64,000 bases of DNA from assembly GCA_043781855.1 (NCBI GenBank), contig JAYWBB010000112.1, positions 1-64,000 of the forward strand, in the 5' to 3' direction. The notes below the pieces were generated by a model, which saw only the letters and a program-made list of their open reading frames with translations, did not search any database and was not told the origin of the DNA. The DNA comes from Nevskia sp043781855. Its GTDB lineage: Bacteria; Pseudomonadota; Gammaproteobacteria; Nevskiales; Nevskiaceae. This document shows positions 1-7,529 of this stretch, one piece after another. The translations under genes and the position numbers were made by a program. Position 1 is the stretch's first letter. Every line of letters begins with the position of its first letter.

Positions 1-756
1 GCCCTGCCGGCGTTGCTGTTCGCTACGGCGACCGGCCTCGCTGCCTGCGGCGGCGGTAATACTTTGCTCGGCCTGCCGGCTGGCAATATTCGCGTCGTCA
101 ACGCCATCAGCGATACGACTTCGCTCGACGCCAGAGCGACCAATCTGCCAAGCGACATCAACAACATCACCGTCAACACGGCGTCGGGTTTCCGCGTCGT
201 GCCGGACTCCTCGTTCAACCTCAACGTGACCCTGAACACGGCAAGCGGCAGCCAGCCGACGTTTACCTATAACAACGTCACCATCGATCGCAATACCGAC
301 ACCACGATTTATCTGCCGGGAACCATTGCCGCCGGCACCGATACGACTGATGGCTTCCAGGTCGATAACGTCAACGCCACGATTCCGACCGGCCAGGTCG
401 AATTGCAGCCGGTGCACGCGTCATCGGCCGGACCAGCCTCGATCTCGGTCTACATTACCGATCCGACGGTCGCGGCCATCACCGGCCTGACGCCGATCAA
501 CCTCAACTATCGCCAGGCCGGAGCGCCGACGCCGATTGCCGGCGGCAGCTATCGCATCCGCGTCACGGCGGTGGGCAGTGCGCTGGTGATTTTCGATAGC
601 GGCACCACTGGCGTGACGCTGGCGGCTGGCTCACGCCTGCAGCTGGCCGCGCTCAACGAAACCGACACGACCCGCGCCTCGGCGATTTTCATCCTTGCAA
701 TTCCGAGCGACAGCAGCGCGGCATTGGCGATTCACAACGTGCCTGCCGCTCCTTAG
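1..756 (+). CDS. DUF4397-like lipoprotein, 5' end outside window
   Basis: The reading frame is open from the first base, so the true start lies upstream. The first visible residues are the end of a lipoprotein signal peptide: a hydrophobic run followed by the lipobox LAAC and a glycine-rich linker. This predicts lipidation and anchoring to a membrane. The rest (about 230 residues) is rich in Thr, Ser, Val and Asn and looks like two beta-sandwich modules. The starts IRVVNAISD and VELQPVHAS resemble DUF4397 domains, whose function is unknown. No catalytic motif is visible. A strong terminator follows the stop. The lipoprotein call is firm; the DUF4397 assignment is from motif resemblance only. 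Confidence 0.6.
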   Translation, partial: ALPALLFATATGLAACGGGNTLLGLPAGNIRVVNAISDTTSLDARATNLPSDINNITVNTASGFRVVPDSSFNLNVTLNTASGSQPTFTYNNVTIDRNTDTTIYLPGTIAAGTDTTDGFQVDNVNATIPTGQVELQPVHASSAGPASISVYITDPTVAAITGLTPINLNYRQAGAPTPIAGGSYRIRVTAVGSALVIFDSGTTGVTLAAGSRLQLAALNETDTTRASAIFILAIPSDSSAALAIHNVPAAP

Positions 757-770
757 GTCTGACGTTGCTG

Positions 771-805
771 CCGTCATGCCTGCCGGTGCAGGCGTGACGG
801 TTTTT
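771..805 (+). terminator. Intrinsic terminator after the lipoprotein gene
   Basis: A hairpin with arms CCGTCA/TGACGG and GCCTGC/GCAGGC, broken by one mismatch and closed by a CGGT loop, is followed directly by five T. It ends plus-strand transcription 15 bases after the lipoprotein stop. The T-run is on this strand only, so it should not terminate the opposing nitrilase transcript. Confidence 0.85.
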
Positions 806-820
806 CCGACGAAACGCGGC

Positions 821-1804
821 TCAGCCAGGGTCTTTGTCGAAGCGGTCGACGAACTGTGCGGTCCCCTGCCGCTCGCGGTTGACGATCAACCGCGTCACGT
901 CGGGTCGCGAGTAATGCCCGGCCGGGTCGAAATTCTGCCGCTCTTCGCGCACGCGCGCCGGATCGAGGTCGGCATAGAGAATCGTCTCGATACCGGTCAC
1001 CGGCTCGATCAGCCATTCGCCGTCGGGCCCGGCGATGCACGAGCCGCCGTCGGCGAGCAGCGGCTCGCAGTCCTTCATGATCAGATCGCGATGAGGTGTC
1101 GATGAGAGAAAATCCTCGCGCCGCATCAACCCGGACGCGGAGATCACGAACGAGCGCGATTCCCGCGCGATGAAGCGTGTGATGTCGCCCGTGTTGCGCG
1201 CATTGCCGGGCCAGACGGCGATGTGCAGATCTTCGCCCTGCGCATAGAGTGCGGCGCGCGGCAGCGGCATCCAGTTTTCCCAGCAGTTCAAGCCGCCGAC
1301 GGTGAACGCGCCGAGGCTGTGCGTGCGCAGTCCGTGGCCATCACCCTGCGCCCAGCTCAGGCGCTCTTCGTAAGTCGGCATCAGCTTGCGGTGCACCGAG
1401 CCGATGACGCCATGCGCGTCGATGTAGACCAGCGAGCAGTAGACGCTGTGGCCACCGCGGTCCATGCCGCGTTCGAGCAGGCCGAGATAGATCGCGATGC
1501 CGCGGGATTTTGCCAGATCGCAGACCGGCTTCAGATCGCCGGCCACAAGGTTCACGGCCTGATCGACATAATGCGCATGGATGGTTTTCTGCACGGCCGA
1601 GTTGAAGCGGGCGCCATCGGTGCGCTCGATCCAGAACGGATAGCCCGGCAGCAGGGTTTCGCCGAAGCAGACGAGCTGGGCGCCGTTGTCGGCCGCCTCG
1701 CGGATCGCATTGCAGATTTTCGTCAGCGTGGCGGCACGGTCGAGCCAGACCGGCGCGAGCTGGGCGGCGGCGACGCGGAGCAGCGTGGAGCGTGGAGAAG
1801 TCAT
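821..1804 (-). CDS. Nitrilase family carbon-nitrogen hydrolase
   Basis: This 327-residue protein has the full nitrilase-superfamily Glu-Lys-Cys triad: Glu in FGETLLPGYPFW, Lys in VHRKLMPTYEE and the nucleophilic Cys in GLNCWENWMPL. The CWENWMP context is typical of true nitrilases (nitrile to carboxylate plus ammonia) rather than amidases. The length fits the family. The frame is open further upstream, but the chosen ATG directly precedes the conserved first strand (LLRVAAAQLAPVW), and the upstream residues are arginine-rich and non-conserved. It lies 55 bases downstream of leuA on the same strand and could be read from it, although no link to leucine synthesis is known. The natural substrate cannot be told from sequence. 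Confidence 0.9.
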   Translation of the reverse strand: MTSPRSTLLRVAAAQLAPVWLDRAATLTKICNAIREAADNGAQLVCFGETLLPGYPFWIERTDGARFNSAVQKTIHAHYVDQAVNLVAGDLKPVCDLAKSRGIAIYLGLLERGMDRGGHSVYCSLVYIDAHGVIGSVHRKLMPTYEERLSWAQGDGHGLRTHSLGAFTVGGLNCWENWMPLPRAALYAQGEDLHIAVWPGNARNTGDITRFIARESRSFVISASGLMRREDFLSSTPHRDLIMKDCEPLLADGGSCIAGPDGEWLIEPVTGIETILYADLDPARVREERQNFDPAGHYSRPDVTRLIVNRERQGTAQFVDRFDKDPG

Positions 1805-1859
1805 GGGTGCGGAAGATGGCGGACTTGCCGCCATCTTATTCCGGCGTCGCAGCTTGCGG

Positions 1860-3416
1860 CTAAGGTGTGGCCTCGAACGCCGCCCGCTGTGGATGCGCAC
1901 GCTCGTACGGCACTTCAAGCCGGTTCACAGCATTGACGTAGGCCTTGGCCGAGGCGATGACGATATCGGTATCCGCACCCAGACCATTGACGATGCGCCC
2001 GTCCTTCGCCAGCCGCACCGTGACCTCGCCCTGGGCGTCCGTACCGGTGGTGATGTTGTTGACCGAGTACAGCAGCAGCCTGGCACCCGAGCCGACACGC
2101 TGTTCGATCGCCGCGAATACCGCATCGACCGGACCGTCGCCGAGCGCCTGCACCTCGCGGATATCGCCATCGAGACTCAGCGCGACCTTCGCCAGAGGTC
2201 GCGTGCCGGTCTTCGAGGTGACTTCGAGCCATTCGAGTTTCAGCCGGTCCTCGGTGCGTGCAGCCTCGGTCTGGGTGACCAGCATCTGCAAGTCCTCGTC
2301 GAAGATTTCCTGCTTCTTGTCGGCGAGATCCTTGAAGCGGGCAAACGCCTCGGCCAGTTCGCCTTCGGACTTGAACGTGTAGCCCAGCTCCAGCAACCGC
2401 GCGCGGAAGGCGTTGCGGCCGGAGAGCTTGCCGAGCGTCAACTTGTTGGAGTTCCAGCCGACATCCTCGGCGCGCATGATCTCGTAAGTCTCGCGGTGCT
2501 TGAGCACGCCGTCCTGATGAATGCCGGACTCGTGCGCAAAGGCATTCGCTCCGACCACGGCCTTGTTCGGCTGCACCGGGTAGCCGGTGATGCCGGAGAC
2601 CAGGCGCGAGCAGGGCACGATCTGGGTGGCGTCGATGCGGGTCTGCACATCGAACACGTCGTGGCGCGTGCGCACCGCCATCACGACTTCTTCGAGCGAG
2701 GCATTTCCCGCACGTTCGCCGAGGCCGTTGATCGTGCACTCGACCTGTCGCGCGCCGTTCATCACGGCCGCCAGTGAGTTCGCGACGGCCATGCCGAGAT
2801 CGTTATGGCAATGCGTCGACCAGATCACCTTGTGGGCGTTCGGCACACGCTCGATCAACTGCCGGAAGCGCTCGCCCCAGAGCGCCGGGATCGAGTAACC
2901 GACCGTGTCCGGGATATTGATCGTGGTCGCGCCGGCCTTGATCGCGGCCTCGCAGACGCGCGAGAGGAAATCGAGGTCGGAGCGCACCGCATCCTCGGCC
3001 GAGAATTCGACGTCGTCGGTGTAGGTCCGCGCCAGCTTGACGGCGCCGACTGCGGCAGCGAGCACCGCGTCCGGCGTCATGCGCAGCTTCTTCTCCATGT
3101 GGATCGCGCTGGTCGCGATGAAGGTGTGGATGCGCCGCCGCTTCGCTGGCGCCAGCGCCTCACCGGCGCGCGTGATGTCGCCGGCATTGGTGCGCGCCAG
3201 CGAGCAGACCACGCTTTCGGTGACGGCCTTCGCGACGGCCTGCACCGCAAGGAAATCGCCGGGGCTGGCGATCGCGAAGCCAGCCTCGATCACGTCGACT
3301 TTCAGCCTTTGCAGCGCCAGTGCGATGCGAACTTTCTCGTCGAGAGTCATCGCCGCGCCGGGCGATTGCTCGCCATCGCGCAAGGTCGTATCGAAAATGA
3401 TCAGGTGGTCTTTCAT
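1860..3416 (-). CDS. leuA: 2-isopropylmalate synthase
   Basis: This enzyme condenses acetyl-CoA with 2-ketoisovalerate, the first committed step of leucine synthesis. The 518-residue protein opens with the HMGL-like TIM-barrel signature FDTTLRDGEQSPG. Further on it has STHCHNDLGMAVANSL, which carries metal-binding histidines, and GLGERAGNASLEEV. The C-terminal 120 or so residues form the LeuA dimer domain that gives leucine feedback inhibition. The ATG at 3416 matches the usual family N-terminus; the extra upstream codons are not conserved. A leucine-rich leader peptide and alternative hairpins lie upstream, suggesting attenuation by charged tRNA-Leu. pssA is upstream on the same strand. Confidence 0.97.
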   Translation of the reverse strand: MKDHLIIFDTTLRDGEQSPGAAMTLDEKVRIALALQRLKVDVIEAGFAIASPGDFLAVQAVAKAVTESVVCSLARTNAGDITRAGEALAPAKRRRIHTFIATSAIHMEKKLRMTPDAVLAAAVGAVKLARTYTDDVEFSAEDAVRSDLDFLSRVCEAAIKAGATTINIPDTVGYSIPALWGERFRQLIERVPNAHKVIWSTHCHNDLGMAVANSLAAVMNGARQVECTINGLGERAGNASLEEVVMAVRTRHDVFDVQTRIDATQIVPCSRLVSGITGYPVQPNKAVVGANAFAHESGIHQDGVLKHRETYEIMRAEDVGWNSNKLTLGKLSGRNAFRARLLELGYTFKSEGELAEAFARFKDLADKKQEIFDEDLQMLVTQTEAARTEDRLKLEWLEVTSKTGTRPLAKVALSLDGDIREVQALGDGPVDAVFAAIEQRVGSGARLLLYSVNNITTGTDAQGEVTVRLAKDGRIVNGLGADTDIVIASAKAYVNAVNRLEVPYERAHPQRAAFEATP

Positions 3417-3449
3417 GGTATTTGCTCGAGTTTGACGTCCTGTCGCGTT

Positions 3450-3579
3450 CCGAGCCATCCATGGCTCGGACAATCCAACCCGGCCGCAGTCGCGTCCGGG
3501 TAGAAGAAATTGGCTGGTCTATTTGGCTACGGATTGGCCCCCGGCCGGGCATTGGATCGATGGTCTGCCTTACGGCAGA
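3450..3579 (-). promoter_or_regulatory. Candidate leucine attenuator upstream of leuA
   Basis: In transcription order the leader RNA can form four helices. First is TCTGCC-GTAA-GGCAGA (3579-3564), spanning the leader stop. Second is a 12-bp helix between 3555-3542 (CCAA-TG-CCCGGCCG, 2-base bulge) and 3486-3475 (CGGCCGGGTTGG). Third is ACCCGG (3501-3496) with CCGGGT (3483-3478), extended by CGC/GCG. Fourth is a perfect 9-bp hairpin, CCGAGCCAT/ATGGCTCGG (3469-3450). The second and third share bases 3478-3483 and cannot coexist, the usual logic of attenuation. No T-run follows the third or fourth hairpin, so any termination is not of the classical intrinsic type. Confidence 0.5.
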
Positions 3580-3656
3580 AGTCGAAGCGCGAGCAGCAGC
3601 GAGCGGCCAGCGGTGGCCATCGGGAGGAACGCAAAAAAGTTGCGTGCGGGCTGCAT
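3570..3656 (-). CDS. leuL: Putative leuA leader peptide, leucine-rich
   Basis: A 28-codon frame starts at ATG 3656 and ends with TAA at 3570, about 150 bases before leuA. Its last ten residues read SLLLALRLLP, with six leucines in nine positions, just before a hairpin that overlaps the stop codon. This is the expected design of a leucine-sensing leader: a ribosome stalled on Leu codons would change which downstream hairpins form. No good Shine-Dalgarno is seen before the ATG. An in-frame ATG at codon 13 gives a shorter 16-residue alternative. The peptide was found by reading the leader directly; its translation is inferred. Confidence 0.6.
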   Translation of the reverse strand: MQPARNFFAFLPMATAGRSLLLALRLLP

Positions 3657-3695
3657 GATGGGCGCGATGATAGTCGAAGCCGGCGACGCTGCCAA

Positions 3696-4466
3696 TCACG
3701 CCGGCGGCGGCAGCGGTTTGTTGCGCACGCGGCGCCATACCGTCGCCACCGGGCCGGACATCGCATAAGCAAAGAAGATCAGGAACAGGATCAGCGGCGG
3801 ATTCGTGACCACGAGCGCGAGCATGCCGATCACCGCCGCGAACGGCACGAAACGCATGCGGCCGCTGAGGTTGATCTTCTTGAAACTGTTGTAGCGAATC
3901 GAACTGACCATTAGCAGCGCCGCACCGAGGGTGATGATACTGGCCGGCAACAGCACGTCCTCGCCGGTGCGGTTGTACTTGTAGGCGGTCCAGACGAAGA
4001 ACACGACCACAGCGGCGGCGGCCGGACTCGGCAGCCCGAAAAAATCCTTGCTGCTGCCGGAGATCGCGGCCAGCACATTGAAGCGCGCGAGTCTCAGTGC
4101 CGCGCAGGTGGCGTAGGTCATCGCCAGCACGCCGCCGAGCTTGCCACCGAGCCACTCGTACTCGGACAGGAAATGCAGGCTGAAGGCGTAAACCACGATC
4201 GATGATGCGATGCCGAACGCGGCCATGTCGCAGAGCGAGTCGTACTCCATGCCGAAGTCGGTCGAGGTGTTGGTCATGCGCGCGATGCGGCCGTCAAGCG
4301 AGTCCGCGATCATCGCGAACAGGATGCCCAGCGCCGCATCATCGAAGTGCCTGTCCATCGACGCGACGATCGCATAGAAGCCGCCGAACAAGGTGCCGGT
4401 AGTAAACAGGTTGGGCAACAGGTAGATGCCCTTGCGGCGACGCTTGGGGGTGGCGGGTTCGTTCAT
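3696..4466 (-). CDS. pssA: CDP-diacylglycerol--serine O-phosphatidyltransferase
   Basis: This integral membrane enzyme makes phosphatidylserine, the precursor of phosphatidylethanolamine. The 256-residue protein contains the CDP-alcohol phosphatidyltransferase motif D-G-x2-A-R-x8-G-x3-D-x3-D, seen as DSLDGRIAR followed by FGMEYDSLCD near residues 55-80. It has several hydrophobic helices and a basic N-terminus (KRRRKG). The size fits the short Bacillus-like PssA type, not the E. coli soluble type. It sits upstream of leuA on the same strand, with the leuA leader starting 40 bases after its stop. The pssA-leuA pairing, often linked to ilvBHC in proteobacteria, suggests an old operon that has been interrupted here. 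Confidence 0.95.
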   Translation of the reverse strand: MNEPATPKRRRKGIYLLPNLFTTGTLFGGFYAIVASMDRHFDDAALGILFAMIADSLDGRIARMTNTSTDFGMEYDSLCDMAAFGIASSIVVYAFSLHFLSEYEWLGGKLGGVLAMTYATCAALRLARFNVLAAISGSSKDFFGLPSPAAAAVVVFFVWTAYKYNRTGEDVLLPASIITLGAALLMVSSIRYNSFKKINLSGRMRFVPFAAVIGMLALVVTNPPLILFLIFFAYAMSGPVATVWRRVRNKPLPPPA

Positions 4467-4535
4467 GGACGGGCCTCTGAGTAGAGCAGCCAGTGTACGG
4501 AAAGCCGGACGGCCCTGGCGAGCGCCGGCCTGCCT

Positions 4536-4800
4536 TCAGGGCGGCGACAGTGGCAGGCCCATCTTCACGAGAAGCGCGGTGTAGCACGGGTCAGCGTGCA
4601 GGCCGCGCAGCAGAGGATCGAGTTCGACTGCAAAACGAGCCAGTTCTTCGGCCTCCTGATCTGACCCATGAAATCCCGCACTCGCGCCAGCTTATCGTTG
4701 GCGGGCGCGTTGCCGGGCGAGAGCTGCCCGGCTTTCTTCAATTCAGCGAGACCTTCGTCGAAATTTCCATTCGGTGAAGATGCGCACCGAGCCCAGCGCT
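4536..4800 (-). pseudogene. Remnant of a ninth TolB/TPR paralogue
   Basis: The minus strand here encodes pieces clearly related to the 577-residue paralogue at 11068-12801, but in broken frames. ALGSVRIFTEWKF matches ALGWVRFFSEWKL in that paralogue. After a frameshift, GLAELKKAGQLSPGNA matches its GIAELENAKRLSPGNA. After another break, AVELDPLLRGLHADP and LVKMGLPL match its AVELDPL and its last residues, ending at a TGA at 4538-4536. A large internal part is missing, and the deletion joins two places that both read DPL. The 3' end of the next gene runs through this remnant in a different frame. The homology is seen directly; the mechanism is inferred. Confidence 0.75.
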
Positions 4801-6927
4801 TGGCGTCGGGACCGGTTTCGCCGTCTCGTTTTCCACAATCAACTTCTGGAAGCGCGGATCCTTGCGCAGCGGATCCCAGATCGGGTCGAGCCGGAGCAGC
4901 GCCACGGTGATCGGGCCGCCGACGTTGCCGAGGCTGCCGATTTGGCCGGTGTAGCCGATGCTCAGCAAGTGCTGCAAGCGGCCAATGGCGCGGCCGCTTT
5001 CGCCGACCTGCGCTTCCACGGCCGCCAGCCTCTCCTCGATTACGGGGCCTAGCACCGCGTCGCGGGACGCGGGTAGCAGCGCCACGGCACGTTCGCCTTC
5101 CTTGAGTGCGCGATCTTTTTCGCCGAGCGCGGCGTAGACCAGCGCGAGCTGTGCGGCATATTGTGCGTTGTCCGGTTGGCTCTCGCGCAAGGCCTCGAGC
5201 TCGCGCCGTGCCCGAAGATTCGTCGTCTTCGCTGCCGCTATGTCTCCGGCCTGTCTCTGCGCGAAGCCGAGAAGCACACGGTTCAATTGCGTGTTCGCAG
5301 TGGCGGACAACTCCGGCTTGCCCAACGCCGCCGTTAGCAATTCCACGGCTCTGGGGTAGTCGTGTTCGAGCAGACTCAGGGTGATCGTCGCATTGGCGAT
5401 AGGGATGGTTGCCTGATTCGACGGCAGGCGGGCGAGCACTTGTCGGGCCTGATCCAGCTGGCCCTGCGCCATATACAGATAAGCTTGGACGGCGACGGAG
5501 TCCGGTTCGCCCGGCGCCAATATCAGGTTCCGGTCCAGGGTTTTAATCGCCTCCGCGTACCGGCGCAAAATCGCGTAGGTGAAGGCGCGGTCGAGCAGCA
5601 GAAGCGGATCGCCTGAATCGAGGGCGATGGCCTGGTCGGAATACGCCAGACTCGAATCCCATAGTCCCTGGCGCCGCACGATGGCCGACAAAGCGAAAGG
5701 TATGTCGCTGCTACTAGGCAGCCTTGCCCGCAAAGCTTCGAACATCCGCTTTGCTTCCGGGTAATTGCGCTCTATCCCGTACCGGTAATAGGCTTGCGCG
5801 AGCAGGGTATCGGTGGCGTCCGGTTGAAGCTTGGTGGCCATGTCCAAGGCTTGTTTGCTCGCTGCCCGGCGCGCGGGACTCGTGTCCAGAAAACGAAACA
5901 CCAACACGGCGTCGGCGCGCGACAGCCGGGCCCAGGCCCGCGCGAAGTGCGGATCGAGCTGGGTTGCTTGCTCATAGAAACGCACCGCCGCCGCCAGGGT
6001 AGAGAAGTTCCGCCCCTCAGTGGTCAGCCCGCGCAGATAAGCGTCAAAGGCCTCGGCATTGTCCGTCGACTTGAGCGCGAGTTCCTGTTGTTCGCTGCCG
6101 GACAACTGGGCCTGCAGCGCATCGGCAATGGCCTTCGCTACTTCGCTTTCGACGCCGAAGATGTCGGTGAGTTTGCGGTCGTAAGTCTCGGCCCAGAGAT
6201 TCTTGTCGTTGACGGCGTTGATCAACTGGACGTTGATGCGTACTGAATCGCCGGACTTCTGCACGCTGCCTTCGAGGATATTGGCGACGCCAAGTTGCCG
6301 GGCAATCGCCGGCAGATCGTCCGGGGCGCTGGCGTAATGCGCGGTCGAGATGCGCGAGCTGACCTTCAAGGCGCTGATCTTGGCCAGCCGGGTGAGAATT
6401 TCATCCTGGATGCCTTCGGCGAAATAGGCGTTGCTCTTGTCTTCGCTGCGATTCGCAAAGGGCAGCACCGCGATGGATTTCGTGTTTGGCGCGTTGTCCG
6501 CAGTCGGTGTCGCTGCCGGCGTGCTTTCACCGTGCTCGGCGGCTGCGGTCTCGGTTTCGGCCCGCGGCCACAGCAGCTTCGCCGCCATGACCAGCACGGC
6601 AACGACCAGCACGCCGATGATGACGCGATTGAGCTGCTGGCCGGTGTAGCGCGCGGTCGCTTCGTCCGGCCCGGCGTCATCGGTGCGGACGAGGCCCTGC
6701 GGCGTGAGGTCGTAAATCCAGGACACGATCAAGGCGACCGGGAAGCCAGCGACGAGCGCGATGACCAGCCATCGCATCACGGCCGCCGATAGATCAAACA
6801 GAGGCCCGATCTGCGTGACAACTTGGACCAAGAGCCAGCCGCCGATGGCGTACATCGCCCCGACCTTGTAGACGTTGCGGCGCTTCAGCTCGCCAAAAAA
6901 AAGAAGACTTGAAGGAGCCTTGCTCAT
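4738..6927 (-). CDS. Membrane-anchored TolB/FlgO-like TPR protein (copy 1)
   Basis: This 729-residue protein starts with the family motif FGELKRRNVYKVGAMYAIGGW, which leads into the first of three hydrophobic helices (about 20-40, 47-70 and 99-117). A linker and a TolB/FlgO-like domain follow (KSIAVLPFANRS through ILEGSVQKSGDSVRINVQL), then TPR-type helices to the end. The signal topology, with a basic N-terminus and a charged loop after helix 2, places the TPR part on the periplasmic side (inference). It is the YKVGAMYAIGG subtype, like the copies at 16697 and 19961. About the last 20 residues after ETAKP are not family sequence but a read-through into the decayed paralogue. No enzymatic domain is visible. 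It is separated from the six-gene operon by a broken transporter gene. Confidence 0.85.
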   Translation of the reverse strand: MSKAPSSLLFFGELKRRNVYKVGAMYAIGGWLLVQVVTQIGPLFDLSAAVMRWLVIALVAGFPVALIVSWIYDLTPQGLVRTDDAGPDEATARYTGQQLNRVIIGVLVVAVLVMAAKLLWPRAETETAAAEHGESTPAATPTADNAPNTKSIAVLPFANRSEDKSNAYFAEGIQDEILTRLAKISALKVSSRISTAHYASAPDDLPAIARQLGVANILEGSVQKSGDSVRINVQLINAVNDKNLWAETYDRKLTDIFGVESEVAKAIADALQAQLSGSEQQELALKSTDNAEAFDAYLRGLTTEGRNFSTLAAAVRFYEQATQLDPHFARAWARLSRADAVLVFRFLDTSPARRAASKQALDMATKLQPDATDTLLAQAYYRYGIERNYPEAKRMFEALRARLPSSSDIPFALSAIVRRQGLWDSSLAYSDQAIALDSGDPLLLLDRAFTYAILRRYAEAIKTLDRNLILAPGEPDSVAVQAYLYMAQGQLDQARQVLARLPSNQATIPIANATITLSLLEHDYPRAVELLTAALGKPELSATANTQLNRVLLGFAQRQAGDIAAAKTTNLRARRELEALRESQPDNAQYAAQLALVYAALGEKDRALKEGERAVALLPASRDAVLGPVIEERLAAVEAQVGESGRAIGRLQHLLSIGYTGQIGSLGNVGGPITVALLRLDPIWDPLRKDPRFQKLIVENETAKPVPTPSAGLGAHLHRMEISTKVSLN

Positions 6928-6998
6928 GGGCTCGTGACGCTTCTCGACGACGGCTTGTTCATGGCCTCACTCCACCCAGGCTCGCTACCGACTCTAAC

Positions 6999-7450
6999 TC
7001 ACCCCTGCCCCTCTCCCGGCGGGAGAGTGGATTTGGACAGCCGCTCCAGATAAGGCAGATCGGAGTTGGTGACCCGCGCCCGCCGCAGCGGGATCGAATA
7101 CATCACGCCGAGAATGCCGCCCAGCGCACAGACGCTGAAGCAGGCCCAGTACGGGGAGCCGGTCCACCAGCTGGCCATGACCAGCCTCGGCAGCACGAAG
7201 ATGATCGACGACAAAGTGCCCGCCGCCGAGGCGACCGTCTGCACGATGTTGTTCTCCTGGGTGGTCACGCCGCGGAAGCCACCAGCACCGCCATCGAGAT
7301 CACCGCCGCCGGGATCGACGCGGCAAACGTCAGCCCCGCCTTGAGTCCGAAGTACACATTGGCGGCGGTGAACACGAGCGTGATCAGCACGCCCAGCACC
7401 AGGTCACGCAGGGGTAGTTCAGCACGCGCTTTCTCGATCGGGGTTGACAT
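6999..7450 (-). pseudogene. Truncated, frameshifted OPT-family oligopeptide transporter
   Basis: From an ATG at 7450, with GAGGGAG well placed upstream, the protein reads LRDLVLGVLITLVFTAANVY and FGLKAGLTFAASIPAAVISM. These are the first helices of the OPT oligopeptide/metal-chelate transporter family. The frame then stops near 7265. The other frame continues at once with TTQENNIVQTVASAAGTLSS and YSIPLRRARVTNSDLPY, the next conserved OPT segments. One base appears to have been lost near 7289. Homology ends near 7050, after about 130 codons; the family normally exceeds 600 residues. A palindromic repeat lies at the broken end. The gene is not functional. Confidence 0.85.
7011..7027. repeat. 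Short palindromic repeat unit
   Basis: The sequence CTCTCCCGGCGGGAGAG is a perfect 7-bp inverted repeat with a GGC loop, set in the context CACCCCTGCCCCTCTCCC. Elements of this kind are dispersed between genes in many GC-rich proteobacteria. Here it marks the broken end of the OPT pseudogene. Only one copy was seen in this window. Confidence 0.5.
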
Positions 7451-7529
7451 GGTTTCTCCCTCGTCTTGAATTTTTTTTCGCCGCCGATTCAAGCGTCGCG
7501 GCTCTGTGCCACAAATGCTTTGCGGATTG

